NCBI RefSeq assembly: GCF_002161085.1
Contig: NZ_NFLU01000005.1
Span: 1 to 64,000 of the forward strand
Direction: 5' to 3'
Source of the DNA: Flavonifractor sp. An112
GTDB taxonomy: Bacteria > Bacillota > Clostridia > Oscillospirales > Oscillospiraceae
DNA: 64,000 nt
Shown: one piece after another, positions 34,692-42,522 of the stretch
How the letters are laid out: the number at the start of each line of letters is the position of its first letter
Position numbering within the stretch: the first letter of the stretch is position 1
The notes under the pieces: model-generated
Databases searched by the model: none
Told to the model about the DNA's origin: nothing
The model's input: only the letters and a program-made list of their open reading frames with translations
Position numbers and translations under genes: made by a program

Positions 34692-34934
34692 TCATTTTTT
34701 CCGTTGATAATACCATGCAACCGCAGTGATAACCAATACTTCAACGGCCATTACGCCGATGGTGGGTAACGACGCCGCTTGCAGAATGGTGGCAAGGCAT
34801 CCACCAGCACCGGTCAGCAACAATGCTTTCCGCTCCAAAGAAAAATCCGTCAGCCTTGCCACGAGATAAACCCCTAAAAACAGGCGCAGTTCATTGGTGA
34901 AAAGGCAAGAAACCACCCGTACCCAATCCATCAT
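34692..34934 (-). CDS. Short membrane protein, probable sensor-kinase remnant
   Basis: Eighty residues, coupled to the LytTR gene by an ATGA overlap (34931-34934). Three hydrophobic stretches (about 15-32, 38-56, 57-75) end in YYQRKK and stop. The position directly after a LytTR response regulator, and the membrane topology, match the first part of a GHKL-type sensor histidine kinase. The rest of the kinase is absent; beyond the stop lies the repeat region. It is best read as a truncated sensor, although a stand-alone small membrane protein cannot be excluded. Confidence 0.5.
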   Translation of the reverse strand: MMDWVRVVSCLFTNELRLFLGVYLVARLTDFSLERKALLLTGAGGCLATILQAASLPTIGVMAVEVLVITAVAWYYQRKK

Positions 34935-35575
34935 ATATGCGCCCCCCAAAATTGATTGATTTGTCGCTTGACTTCCTGCAAGTGGGAGCGGCTGATGGGT
35001 AGCTGATCGCCGTTTTTCAGTATGGCAATGCTATCGCTGACCTTCATAATCTGGACGATATTGACGATATAACCACGGTCAATAAAAATAAATTCCGGTG
35101 CATTCAGTTCATCAAATACCCGCTGCAAGCTCTTTCGTACTTTTGAAGTTCCAACGCTGGACACGATACTGGAATTCTTGCCGTCCCGTTGGATATAGAA
35201 AATATCCTTGTAGGGAATCTTCTCCATGTGGTTTGCGGTCTGAATCGTGTATTCCTGTCCAGCCTCCAACTCAATCAGTTTTGCGGCATCAGTTATAGCG
35301 GCGGTCAGCTTCGTTTCCAGATTATTTTTCGGCACATAGCGGAAAATGGACAGTTCAAATGCATCAATCGCATACTCCGTATGTGAGGTCACAAAGATAA
35401 TTCTGGCATTGGGCAGAAACCCTTTGACCTGCTGAGGGATTTCCATGCCGCTGATCCCCGGCATTTCAATGTCCAGCAAAATCAGGTCATAGAAAAAGCC
35501 ATCATCGGTTATGTCGTAAAGCAAGTTCCGGCTTTGGGTAATCGATATACAACCAATGAAATAAATCCCGGACAA
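34931..35575 (-). pseudogene. LytTR response regulator lacking its N-terminus (AgrA/VirR type)
   Basis: The frame encodes most of a LytTR-type regulator. The receiver has the phospho-acceptor aspartate in YDLILLDIEMPGISGMEI and the switch region IIFVTSHTEYAIDAF. The LytTR DNA-binding domain ends ISRSHLQEVKRQINQF. The first 40 or so residues of the receiver, including the acidic pair, are missing. The sequence MSGIYFIGCISITQSR before LLYDITDDG is not receiver-like and comes from a fused foreign segment. The gene is therefore probably inactive as a phosphorylatable regulator. Confidence 0.75.
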
Positions 35576-35606
35576 AATCTTCGATATCGGTTGCTGTCGG
35601 TTTCAT
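35502..35606 (-). CDS. 34-codon frame fused to the broken LytTR gene (remnant)
   Basis: ATG 35606 with a GGGGGGAT site 6 nt upstream opens a frame (MKPTATDIEDFVRDLFHWLY...) that ends after 34 codons, 70 nt inside the LytTR reading region but in another frame. It looks like the start of a different gene joined by deletion to the interior of the response regulator. Probably non-functional. Confidence 0.35.
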   Translation of the reverse strand: MKPTATDIEDFVRDLFHWLYIDYPKPELALRHNR

Positions 35607-35712
35607 GTCTATCCCCCCTTGCTTTTGTACTACCATCATAACGGACAGAGGACAAGTTGTGTAGGACTATTTTTGTCGCATGCAATGTGCAATCCCAGTA
35701 AACAAAGCAATC

Positions 35713-35742
35713 GCTCCCTCCGAGCAAAGGAGGGAGCGGTTT
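35713..35742. terminator. Terminator of the DUF3990 / HTH operon
   Basis: A perfect 9-bp stem (35713-35721 GCTCCCTCC with 35729-35737) with a 7-nt loop lies directly beyond the stop codon of the HTH gene. The T run is better on the plus strand, so it may be bidirectional. Confidence 0.55.
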
Positions 35743-36387
35743 TTATACGACCTTTTCGAGAATATCTTCTATGTCGCAGCACAGAATTCTGGCAAGCATT
35801 ACAAGGTATTCGACTTGTGCTTTATTGATGTTTTTCTGGCGCTGTTCGTATTGCTGGATCGTCCGGATGGGCACTCCGGACGCATCGGCCAGCTCTTTCT
35901 GGGTGAGCTTCACCTTCTGCCGGCGCAGTTTCAGGTTGGTATCCGGTTTCGCAATCCGGTATAACTCGTTCATCCGATCACAGAACTGGCGGATATCCAT
36001 CTCATGGAAGGGATGATACAGTGCGGATACTTGCCGAATGGGAATATAGGCATTGATCTCCTCAAAGGAAAGTCCTGTCTCCCATTGATAATAGGCCAGG
36101 GCCCAGCCGGTCCAGTATTCGACGCTGCGGTCAACCGGATAGTTTGGTTTGATCCGCTTTCTGCTGATGCCGGATTGCTCCAGAACATCATAGGCAAGCT
36201 CTACTCCGGACTGACCAACGATGACTGTGAAGTCACCACGGCCAAATCGGTCTGCGATACCGGAGGCCAAAAAGAGGCCGTAGAACGTCTCCAGACTGTA
36301 TCCCAGGTCATGCACTGCAAAGTCCAGCATACGCCCGAGGGCGGTGCGCGCCTTCTCCAGATAAACCTTATCGTAAGCGTTCATCAT
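35743..36387 (-). CDS. Antitoxin-like protein with C-terminal XRE helix-turn-helix
   Basis: A 214-residue protein. Residues 1-140 are a helical domain of unknown family (LGYSLETFYGLFLASGIADR, then VELAYDVLEQSG). The C-terminus is a Cro/CI-type helix-turn-helix: LRRQKVKLTQKELADASGVP, then RTIQQYEQRQKNINKAQVEY (about 155-195). It overlaps the upstream DUF3990 gene by 20 nt. The inverted repeat in the operon promoter suits a DNA-binding autorepressor. By analogy with type II modules this would be the antitoxin; the order toxin first, antitoxin second is the reverse of the commonest arrangement. Function inferred from context. Confidence 0.7.
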   Translation of the reverse strand: MMNAYDKVYLEKARTALGRMLDFAVHDLGYSLETFYGLFLASGIADRFGRGDFTVIVGQSGVELAYDVLEQSGISRKRIKPNYPVDRSVEYWTGWALAYYQWETGLSFEEINAYIPIRQVSALYHPFHEMDIRQFCDRMNELYRIAKPDTNLKLRRQKVKLTQKELADASGVPIRTIQQYEQRQKNINKAQVEYLVMLARILCCDIEDILEKVV

Positions 36388-37045
36388 CGGGCTTCATCTC
36401 CTCGTCCAAAATCTGCGTGATATACAGATCGCCACGCTGCCGCTTTTTGCGCTCAACGCTGAAGTACTCGCGTCGGGCTGACCGGTCTCGCAGCATCTTT
36501 TTTGCGTACCATTCATCATGATCAGCCACTTCATAACCAAGGAATTGAATCCGATCAAATGCCTGTTTGCTCTTCAAAACGAATTGCTGCCCCAGTTTTC
36601 CCAGATGCATCGCATTGTTGAGCTGCCGATAGGAGATCGTGCCGTTGATAAAGTCCTGGGCAAAAGAAAAGTAACTGTCGTCGGCGCGATATCCGATGAT
36701 GGCATCCTGTGACTGATAATCTACGCGAAAAGTATTCAGGATATATTCTTTGGCCTCCAGCGCCAGCCCGGAGGGCACATCAAACTCACGGTTTTCCAAA
36801 AGCACAGCGAGCCAGTGAAGGATATTGAAAGAAGGTCCGTTCAGATCCAAAATTTTGAGACCTTCACAGTCCAGCTCATAGCGGTTGGCATACCCGTTCC
36901 GATTCTGAGCCACGCCCCATTCTTTTGCCATTTCCAGACTGTCGGTACAGTAAAATCCCAGGCCATAGTCATTATATACCTTACCATAACCAAATTGGGG
37001 CTTCTCTATGATGCTGGGGGATCCATGAAATAACTGACGGATCAT
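36368..37045 (-). CDS. DUF3990-family protein, ADP-ribosyltransferase-like putative toxin
   Basis: 225 residues from ATG 37045, with a near-perfect AAGGAGGTGG site. The N-terminus LFHGSPSIIEKPQFGYGKVY followed by NDYGLGFYCTDSLEMAKEWG is the DUF3990 signature. The early H-G-S, the central F-Y-x-T and later acidic residues match the conserved layout of ADP-ribosyltransferase folds. It is the first gene of a two-gene, tightly overlapped operon with an HTH protein, so a toxin role is likely. The substrate and the catalytic status are not established here. Confidence 0.72.
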   Translation of the reverse strand: MIRQLFHGSPSIIEKPQFGYGKVYNDYGLGFYCTDSLEMAKEWGVAQNRNGYANRYELDCEGLKILDLNGPSFNILHWLAVLLENREFDVPSGLALEAKEYILNTFRVDYQSQDAIIGYRADDSYFSFAQDFINGTISYRQLNNAMHLGKLGQQFVLKSKQAFDRIQFLGYEVADHDEWYAKKMLRDRSARREYFSVERKKRQRGDLYITQILDEEMKPDDERLR

Positions 37046-37065
37046 ACTGCCACCTCCTTAAAAGG

Positions 37066-37094
37066 ATTATACTCCTTTGGGAGTATAAAGTCAA
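37066..37094 (-). promoter_or_regulatory. Promoter with embedded palindromic operator of the DUF3990 / HTH operon
   Basis: On the minus strand: TTGACT (37089-37094), 17-nt spacer, TATAAT (37066-37071), 20 nt before the DUF3990 start. A perfect inverted repeat, TTATACTCC (37067-37075) and GGAGTATAA (37080-37088), fills the spacer and the -10. A repressor bound here would block RNA polymerase, as in autoregulated toxin-antitoxin operons. Confidence 0.78.
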
Positions 37095-37119
37095 CTTGGT
37101 TGGATACCGGGGTGAATGG

Positions 37120-37148
37120 TTGTCTTTCCATTGTCATTCCCGTATAAT
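37120..37148 (+). promoter_or_regulatory. Divergent promoter of the NYN-type gene
   Basis: TTGTCT (37120-37125), 17-nt spacer, TATAAT (37143-37148). It lies 26 bp from the divergent DUF3990 promoter, so the palindromic operator could influence both. Confidence 0.6.
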
Positions 37149-37190
37149 AAACTAAAAAGGAGAATCAACGCGAAAGGGGGACAATGGCTT

Positions 37191-38603
37191 GTGAAAGAGG
37201 AGCAGCTGATTGCCGAAGTGTTGTATGGCGAGGAAACTGCAGATCGTTCCCGATATGCGTTATATGAGAATGGTACATACATGGTGATCTCCAAGTTCGC
37301 ATATCTCATCGGTGTTCCGTTCCATATCTTTGAAAATGAGCATGAGCCCCCGAAGATGGAGTGGTATGAGGCGCTTGAAAAAGATAAGAATGCCCGGATC
37401 ATTCGGAACCTCTGTATGTTGCGGACAGCATTTGAGCGCAACTACCGGAACATCTATCAGGCTATGCGGTATGATTTGAAGGGCATTGCCAGTATGCCGG
37501 AGTATATTCCGAGAGAATGTATCGATCAGCTGTCGGCAGATGGCCTTTCCATCTATCGAGCCAATGCTCAGCCCATTCAGTACATTATAGACATCAACAG
37601 CCATATCGCAAACCGGATCAACAACTGCAAGAACCTTTTCCCCATCTGGTTGAATTGGTCTTACATCCGCCAACTGTTTATCATGCCAGGCGGTACAACG
37701 GAGAAAGGCGCCAAAGGCGCTGCCGCTGACTATTATGCCCATAAGGAGATTTATCCCTATCAAGTTTACATGAACTGGTCAGCACCATCCAATGTGGGCA
37801 ACATCCTATATAACGATAAGAAATTTGTCCGTCTTCTCTACGAGCATCATGAGGACTACTTCACGGACATGAGCAAGGTCACAGATGCAGGGCTCATAGC
37901 CAAAAACGGAATCTATGACTTTTTGGAGCGAAGCAGCAGAACCGCTGTCGTTGTAGACTGCGAGAATGCGGATCCCTACAAGCTCTATGCCACGCTGAAC
38001 AATCTGGACCAGGCGGCACTTCTGGGAAAAATCAGCAAGATTATTTTGTACGATGATGTCCATACCACCACTGCCTGGAAGATCCTTGAGAAATTCACCC
38101 AGATCCCGATCGAGCACAATTTGATTGAGCGCATCAAGGAGAACAAATCTCTGGTGGATATTCGCCTTACCACCGGAACTTGCCGGGAATTTTTTCAGAA
38201 CGACACAGATTCCTTTATTCTGGCCTCCAGCGATTCAGATTACTGGGGTCTGATCTCTGCCATGCCGGAGGCGCATTTCCTGGTCCTTGTGGAGTCGGAC
38301 AAGTGTGGGCCGGATATCAAGCGAGCCATGATCGATGCGGGAATTACCTATTGCTATATGGACGATTTCTGCACCGGAAACAGCGACGAGATTCGCATTC
38401 AGTCGGTTTTGAATGAGGTCAGAAAGAGCTTGGACGAAGCAGTCCATTTCAATATCCAGGAATTGTTTCAAGAGGCCATCCGCCGCACCAGGGCCGAGCT
38501 CTCCACCGGTGAGCAGGCGCAGTTTTACGATCGCTACCTTAGACCCATGCGGCTGAATGTGGACAAAGAGGGGAATGTGGAAGTCCTGCTGGGGCCACTC
38601 TGA
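37191..38603 (+). CDS. NYN/PIN-like nuclease-fold protein
   Basis: GTG 37191 (AAAGGGGG at 37173-37180) gives 470 residues. The N-terminal about 245 residues are helical and unrecognised. The region from about residue 247 to 400 looks like a NYN/PIN nuclease fold: TAVVVDCENADPYKLYATLN supplies the first acidic residue, FILASSDSDYWGLISAMPEA the Asp-containing strand, and FLVLVESDKCGPDIKRAMID a late strand. NYN proteins are RNases or RNA-binding scaffolds. The gene is divergent from the DUF3990/HTH pair with only 145 bp between starts, which suggests shared regulation. It is intact and monocistronic. Confidence 0.65.
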   Translation: MKEEQLIAEVLYGEETADRSRYALYENGTYMVISKFAYLIGVPFHIFENEHEPPKMEWYEALEKDKNARIIRNLCMLRTAFERNYRNIYQAMRYDLKGIASMPEYIPRECIDQLSADGLSIYRANAQPIQYIIDINSHIANRINNCKNLFPIWLNWSYIRQLFIMPGGTTEKGAKGAAADYYAHKEIYPYQVYMNWSAPSNVGNILYNDKKFVRLLYEHHEDYFTDMSKVTDAGLIAKNGIYDFLERSSRTAVVVDCENADPYKLYATLNNLDQAALLGKISKIILYDDVHTTTAWKILEKFTQIPIEHNLIERIKENKSLVDIRLTTGTCREFFQNDTDSFILASSDSDYWGLISAMPEAHFLVLVESDKCGPDIKRAMIDAGITYCYMDDFCTGNSDEIRIQSVLNEVRKSLDEAVHFNIQELFQEAIRRTRAELSTGEQAQFYDRYLRPMRLNVDKEGNVEVLLGPL

Positions 38604-38711
38604 GGAAATAAATAAGGTGGAGAACGGGATAGTTAATAAAAGCTGGCTGTCCCGTTCCTATAAGCTCTATGGAAATAATAGGCGGATAGATTGCAAATAA
38701 CAAATAGCGGG

Positions 38712-38751
38712 AAGAAGGGCGGACTTCTATACGAAGTCCGCCCTTCTTTTG
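38712..38751 (+). terminator. Terminator of the NYN-type gene
   Basis: A perfect 16-bp stem (38712-38727 with 38733-38748) with loop TATAC and trailing TT. The stretch 38604-38711 before it holds no supported gene. Confidence 0.85.
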
Positions 38752-38770
38752 CGTTTTCAAATTTACTTAG

Positions 38771-39289
38771 ATTCTCACCCTCAAGCCAATCAGATTAGCG
38801 AATCCGCCTCGTATCGGAGTCCGGGAAATCAAATGCGGAGGAAGGCTGTTTCGGGAAGGAGATCGCATTATCCAAACGAAAAGTGAGGGTGATGTCTCCA
38901 ACGGAGATGTCGGGGTAATCACTGCCATTCGTGAGGATGGCGAGGGGGAACCCACAATCCACATCCGGCTGCTGGACGGTCGAGAGTTCGAGTATTCTGC
39001 GGACATGCTGGAAAAAGTGGATCTCTCATATTGTATCAGCATCCATAAAAGCCAGGGCGCTGAATTCCCGGTAGTCATTATCCCGATACTGAAGGAGCAC
39101 TACATCATGCTGCGCCGAAATCTGCTGTATACCGCGATTTCCCGAGCCAAGGTAAAAGTGATCCTGATTGGTCAGAAACAAGCGGTCTTTATGGCCATTC
39201 ACAAGAGTGATGTGGACAAGCGCAATACGATCCTATCCGATCGGATTGTAGCCTACTATGCCCGCGAGAAACAGAATTTGGTTGGTTAA
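38771..39289 (+). pseudogene. C-terminal remnant of a RecD2-like superfamily 1 helicase
   Basis: The frame is open from 38771 (after a TAG) with no good start before ATG 39005. It encodes the helicase C-terminal core: LFREGDRIIQTKSEGDVSNG, then GDVGVITAI, the motif V region YCISIHKSQGAEFPVVIIPI, and motif VI NLLYTAISRAKVKVILIGQ. Walker A and B and the N-terminal half are missing. It sits directly after the terminator of the preceding unit. This is a truncated gene, probably non-functional as a helicase. Confidence 0.82.
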
Positions 39290-39349
39290 GTCCGGAGGAA
39301 CAGGTGGTATCGATGCCCCTGTTCCTCCATCAGAATGGAGGTTACGCCC

Positions 39350-39565
39350 ATGTCTTTGGATGACTATCTGAACACCATGACGCTGGAGGATGCCAAGGCA
39401 GTGAAAGTGGATTGTGGCTATAATGCCGGAAAGACGCTGGGCGAGGTGGCGATGCGGAAACCAAGTGATCTGGATTGGTATGTTCAGAAGTACAATGGGC
39501 GAAATCTGGCGCTGAAGGCCGCTGCGATCCTTCTGGTCAATGCGGCAGCTCAGAGAGCCAGCTAA
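39350..39565 (+). CDS. Small protein resembling an exonuclease-X C-terminal module
   Basis: 71 residues from ATG 39350 (GGAGG at 39337-39341). The central stretch VKVDCGYNAGKTLGEVAMRK, followed by PSDLDWYVQKYNGRNLAL, matches the pattern 'G-x-x-x-G-K-T-L-x-E-V ... D-L-x-W' of small domains found at the C-termini of exonuclease X-like proteins and as free-standing genes on mobile elements. Probable nucleic-acid-related accessory factor; this rests on pattern only. Confidence 0.55.
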   Translation: MSLDDYLNTMTLEDAKAVKVDCGYNAGKTLGEVAMRKPSDLDWYVQKYNGRNLALKAAAILLVNAAAQRAS

Positions 39566-39596
39566 GGATGCAGCCCGTGAGAAGAGGTGATGCTAT

Positions 39597-40724
39597 ATGG
39601 GTGTTTCCAATCATCTGCCATGCAATATTGAAGATGTGGTAGACTTGCTCAGCATTCCGGTCGTTCGCAGTTCCGGGACACAACTGCATTGCAGATGTCC
39701 GTTCTGTGATGACCGGAAGGCGCACCTCAATATCAATCTGAGCAAAAATGTGTTTCGCTGCAATCGCTGTGGAACGGGCGGCGGTGTACTGCACCTCTAC
39801 GCTGAAGTGAATAACATCTCAATAAACACAGCGTATGAGGAACTGTGCCGGATTTTCCAGTCGGGAGAAAAGCCACCGGAGCATCCAGTCCGCAAGGCTC
39901 AGACGAAGGTAAAGCAGAGTAAGCCGGCCCTTGAACTGGCCTCCGTTGAGGCCCGGGACAATACCTACAGCAACTTGCTCTCCATGCTTTCCCTGGGCAC
40001 CGCTCACCGGGAAGCCCTTTTGGGACGAGGGCTCTCTGGCAGCGAAATCATACGGCTTGGTTATAAAACTACGCCGGCTGTCAGATCTGCTAAAATCGTG
40101 ACGGAGTTGCTGGAGCGTGGATGTGACTTGAAAGGTGTGCCTGGTTTCTATGTGGATGAAGAGACCGGACAGTGGAAACTGGATATTCGAGCCACCGGTA
40201 TCATGGTTCCGGACAGGAACTGCGAAGGGCAGATTGAGGCTATCCAAATCAGGTTGGACAAGGATACTCATTCCAAATTCAACACACTGACCAGTGTGGA
40301 CAAGTATTATGGGGCAACGGCTTCGTGCTGTCCACATTTTGCTGGTGTAACCGGTGAGGATGATGCCGTCTATCTGACGGAGGGCGTGATGAAGGCCGAC
40401 ATTGCTCGATACTTTTCCACAGTTCTGGGCCATCCCTGTGCATTCGTTGGGTTAACCGGTGTCTCAAATATCAATCAGTATGTGCGAATGCTTGAGGAAT
40501 TGAAGCGCTTTGGGATCAATACCATCAAAGTTGCCTTCGATATGGATCTCCATGTGAATGAAAATGTTCGCAAAGCTCGTGATCGAGTGATCCAGGTCGG
40601 ATGCGAAAATGGATTCGAGGTTATCCCAAAACGCTGGAGCTCGAACTATAAGGGCATTGATGATCTGCTGCTCTCCTTTATTGAGCGCCGGCGGATCACA
40701 GATTCGATTTTTGGAAGGTTGTAA
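39597..40724 (+). CDS. CHC2 zinc-finger DNA primase-like protein
   Basis: 375 residues. The N-terminal zinc finger reads CRCPFCDDRKAHLNI ... FRCNRCGTGGGVLHLY (about residues 34-66), as in DnaG-type primases. The C-terminal part has a Toprim/DUF3854-like domain: AVYLTEGVMKADIARYFS (acidic motif), FVGLTGVSNINQYVRMLEEL and VAFDMDLHVNENVRKARDRV with the DxD pair. Such proteins are common on Firmicute integrative elements, where they prime element replication. It is the best-preserved gene of the island's replication module. Confidence 0.85.
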   Translation: MGVSNHLPCNIEDVVDLLSIPVVRSSGTQLHCRCPFCDDRKAHLNINLSKNVFRCNRCGTGGGVLHLYAEVNNISINTAYEELCRIFQSGEKPPEHPVRKAQTKVKQSKPALELASVEARDNTYSNLLSMLSLGTAHREALLGRGLSGSEIIRLGYKTTPAVRSAKIVTELLERGCDLKGVPGFYVDEETGQWKLDIRATGIMVPDRNCEGQIEAIQIRLDKDTHSKFNTLTSVDKYYGATASCCPHFAGVTGEDDAVYLTEGVMKADIARYFSTVLGHPCAFVGLTGVSNINQYVRMLEELKRFGINTIKVAFDMDLHVNENVRKARDRVIQVGCENGFEVIPKRWSSNYKGIDDLLLSFIERRRITDSIFGRL

Positions 40725-40792
40725 GCAAAGGGGACTGTGTATGGAGACATACGCAGCCCCCTTTCTTACCGTATGAGTGGAGGAATTTAACC

Positions 40793-40945
40793 ATGGAAGA
40801 GTTGAAAATCTTTTTTTCTGATTTGAATGAGGAGACACAGCAGCGTGTCCTGAAATTCTACGGCATTTCTGATCCCAAAGAGGGCAATTTCGATTCAGAT
40901 ATTGTCCCACTGTTTATCCTGGAATGCCCTGAGGAGGGAATGTGA
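40793..40945 (+). CDS. 50-residue hypothetical protein of the ICE backbone
   Basis: ATG 40793, with GTGGAGG 9 nt upstream, encodes MEELKIFFSDLNEETQQRVL... ending PLFILECPEEGM. It is acidic and helical. The stop is 1 nt before the next start, so it is translationally coupled to it. The spacing and Shine-Dalgarno site make it likely to be real despite its length. Role unknown. Confidence 0.6.
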   Translation: MEELKIFFSDLNEETQQRVLKFYGISDPKEGNFDSDIVPLFILECPEEGM

Positions 40946-40946
40946 T

Positions 40947-41552
40947 ATGGGATACAGAAGCAACTTCTTGCTGACGGCAAAACCGATGACGGAAGATCTC
41001 TATCAGAGAATCAGCGATGAACTGAAACAGTATGTTCCGTTCATCATGTGTGAGTGCATGGAAGACGGGGCTGGGGTTTGGCTGAATGAGGACGATACAT
41101 GGTATAGCTGCCAGAGTGATATGATTCAGCTCTCCAAAGACTTCCCTGACACTTTTTTTGAACTGTCTGTCGAAGGTGAAAATCACAACGATGACTGGAG
41201 AGCATATTTTTCAGATGGTAAGTATCAGGTAAACGATGCCCTGCGGCTGTTCTGGCCATTTATCCCAAGCGAACTGCGCGAGGACCACTCGGATGAGGAC
41301 GCTTTGGACTATGCCGGTTGTGTCAGGCTTGAGCATTTGAAAGTGACAAGGGCAGCAATTTATCATAGCCTCCGAATACTCTTAGCAAAAGACGAAAAGG
41401 ACTTTCCGTGGGATGAAAATTTGATCCAGGCAGCTGAGGCTATGTGCAGAGAATTCCTTACATCAAAAGGTTTTGCAGTTCCGGCGGCTGAGCAGCCTGA
41501 TGGCAAGCAGGAAAAAGACGGAGGAAACGATGATGAACGAGAAAAAACATGA
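40947..41552 (+). CDS. Hypothetical element-borne protein, possibly YubB-like
   Basis: 201 residues from ATG 40947 (GAGGAGGG upstream). The protein is acidic and Trp-rich, with MGYRSNFLLTAKPMTEDLYQ at the start and FFELSVEGENHNDDWRAYFS, DGKYQ in the middle. The alternating pattern and the 'W-x-x-Y-F-x-D-G-K' element resemble ferredoxin-like YubB/Api92 domains seen on plasmids and phages. That likeness is weak. The charged tail (DGKQEKDGGNDDEREKT) overlaps the next gene. Confidence 0.6.
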   Translation: MGYRSNFLLTAKPMTEDLYQRISDELKQYVPFIMCECMEDGAGVWLNEDDTWYSCQSDMIQLSKDFPDTFFELSVEGENHNDDWRAYFSDGKYQVNDALRLFWPFIPSELREDHSDEDALDYAGCVRLEHLKVTRAAIYHSLRILLAKDEKDFPWDENLIQAAEAMCREFLTSKGFAVPAAEQPDGKQEKDGGNDDEREKT

Positions 41553-41769
41553 ACGCTTTATCCGCATTGTTGAGCGGCGTATGGATGTCCTGATCAACGA
41601 TTTTGAGAAGTTGGGAAACTGCACTTCCAAGGTGTCGTATGACTATACTGAAGAAGAGGTCACGCGTATTGTGGAGGAGCTGGAACGGCAGGTTGCGCTG
41701 CTGCGTGAACGCTTTGCCGGAAAGAAGAGCTTTACTCTTTCCGTAGATGCCAATACACCCGAGCAATAG
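41530..41769 (+). CDS. Small helical protein of the element backbone
   Basis: 79 residues, starting ATG 41530 (GGAGG at 41520-41524) inside the end of the preceding gene (23-nt overlap). The composition is helical and charged: FIRIVERRMDVLINDFEKLG, then YTEEEVTRIVEELERQVALL. Similar short coiled-coil genes are common on Clostridiales integrative elements. Function unknown. Confidence 0.65.
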   Translation: MMNEKKHERFIRIVERRMDVLINDFEKLGNCTSKVSYDYTEEEVTRIVEELERQVALLRERFAGKKSFTLSVDANTPEQ

Positions 41770-41991
41770 AAAATTTGTACAGAGGCAATTCCAATAATCT
41801 GACCAATTGCCCAAGCATTATTGTAAAAGACAAAGACGCCTGTGCTGAGCATAGGCGTCTTTCATTTTGGGTCAAAGCATAGGGGAGCACCAGAATTACA
41901 ATGAAAAGGCCGAAGAAAGGGGCAAGGTTCAGTTTACTTTTTCTCCATTTATATAAAGGGATATTTTATGCTCAGTCAGGAGGTGTTTCTC

Positions 41992-42189
41992 TTGGAACTC
42001 TACTCGCGCAGTCAGGCCGCTGCCATGTTGGGAATTACGGTACGGAAACTGGATATGCTTCGAGCCAATAGATTGATTGGCTATTACCAGCCATACCCTG
42101 GAGGGAAGGTACAGTTTTCGCAGGCTCATATTGAGAAGTATCTCCAGCGAATTGAAAAGCCGCCCAGGGCAATTACCAAGTCCAGATAG
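41992..42189 (+). CDS. Excisionase-like MerR-type helix-turn-helix protein
   Basis: 65 residues from TTG 41992, chosen for the AGGAGGTG site 6 nt upstream; ATG 41968 is possible but has no site. The sequence LYSRSQAAAMLGITVRKLDM, LRANRLIGYYQPYPGGKVQF, SQAHIEKYL is a winged HTH_17/excisionase fold (helix-turn-helix, then a Tyr/Pro wing). Its place beside the right attachment site suits a recombination directionality factor for the broken integrase at the other end. Confidence 0.72.
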   Translation: MELYSRSQAAAMLGITVRKLDMLRANRLIGYYQPYPGGKVQFSQAHIEKYLQRIEKPPRAITKSR

Positions 42190-42320
42190 GTGGTCACCTT
42201 ATCAGAAAACAGCACGCGCGGCAGAAGCCTTGCCACGTGTGCTGTTCTATTGCATTCAAAAATACTGCATCCTTATCCAAGAGACACAGTCAGCTTACTA
42301 CCATTTTGGGAGGGCACTCG

Positions 42321-42367
42321 TAACCTCTTTTGTAACCTCAAATGTGAAAATTAAGTTTTGTAACCTC
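42321..42367. repeat. Right TAACCTC iterons, candidate integrase/excisionase sites
   Basis: TAACCTC at 42321-42327, 42333-42339 (12 bp apart) and 42361-42367, with a related TAACCC at 42373. Same word and period as near the left end of the island. The surrounding stretch 42190-42480 contains no supported gene. Confidence 0.65.
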
Positions 42368-42482
42368 TAAATAACCCTATATATTGTGTCCAAAATTAGT
42401 CTAATGAACTATATATAGTACCACGTTGCAACGACGAAATGCGAATGGCAAAAAACAAGTTTAGAACAATTACATAAAAAAA

Positions 42483-42508
42483 TCCCGGAAAACCGAAGTT
42501 TTCCGGGA
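42483..42508 (-). terminator. Island-supplied terminator of rplM-rpsI
   Basis: A perfect 11-bp stem (42483-42493 with 42498-42508) with loop CGAA is followed on the minus strand by TTTTTTT. It lies within the island, 15 nt beyond the rpsI stop, and replaces the chromosomal terminator now at 22425. Confidence 0.88.
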
Positions 42509-42522
42509 TAATTTGAAACATT

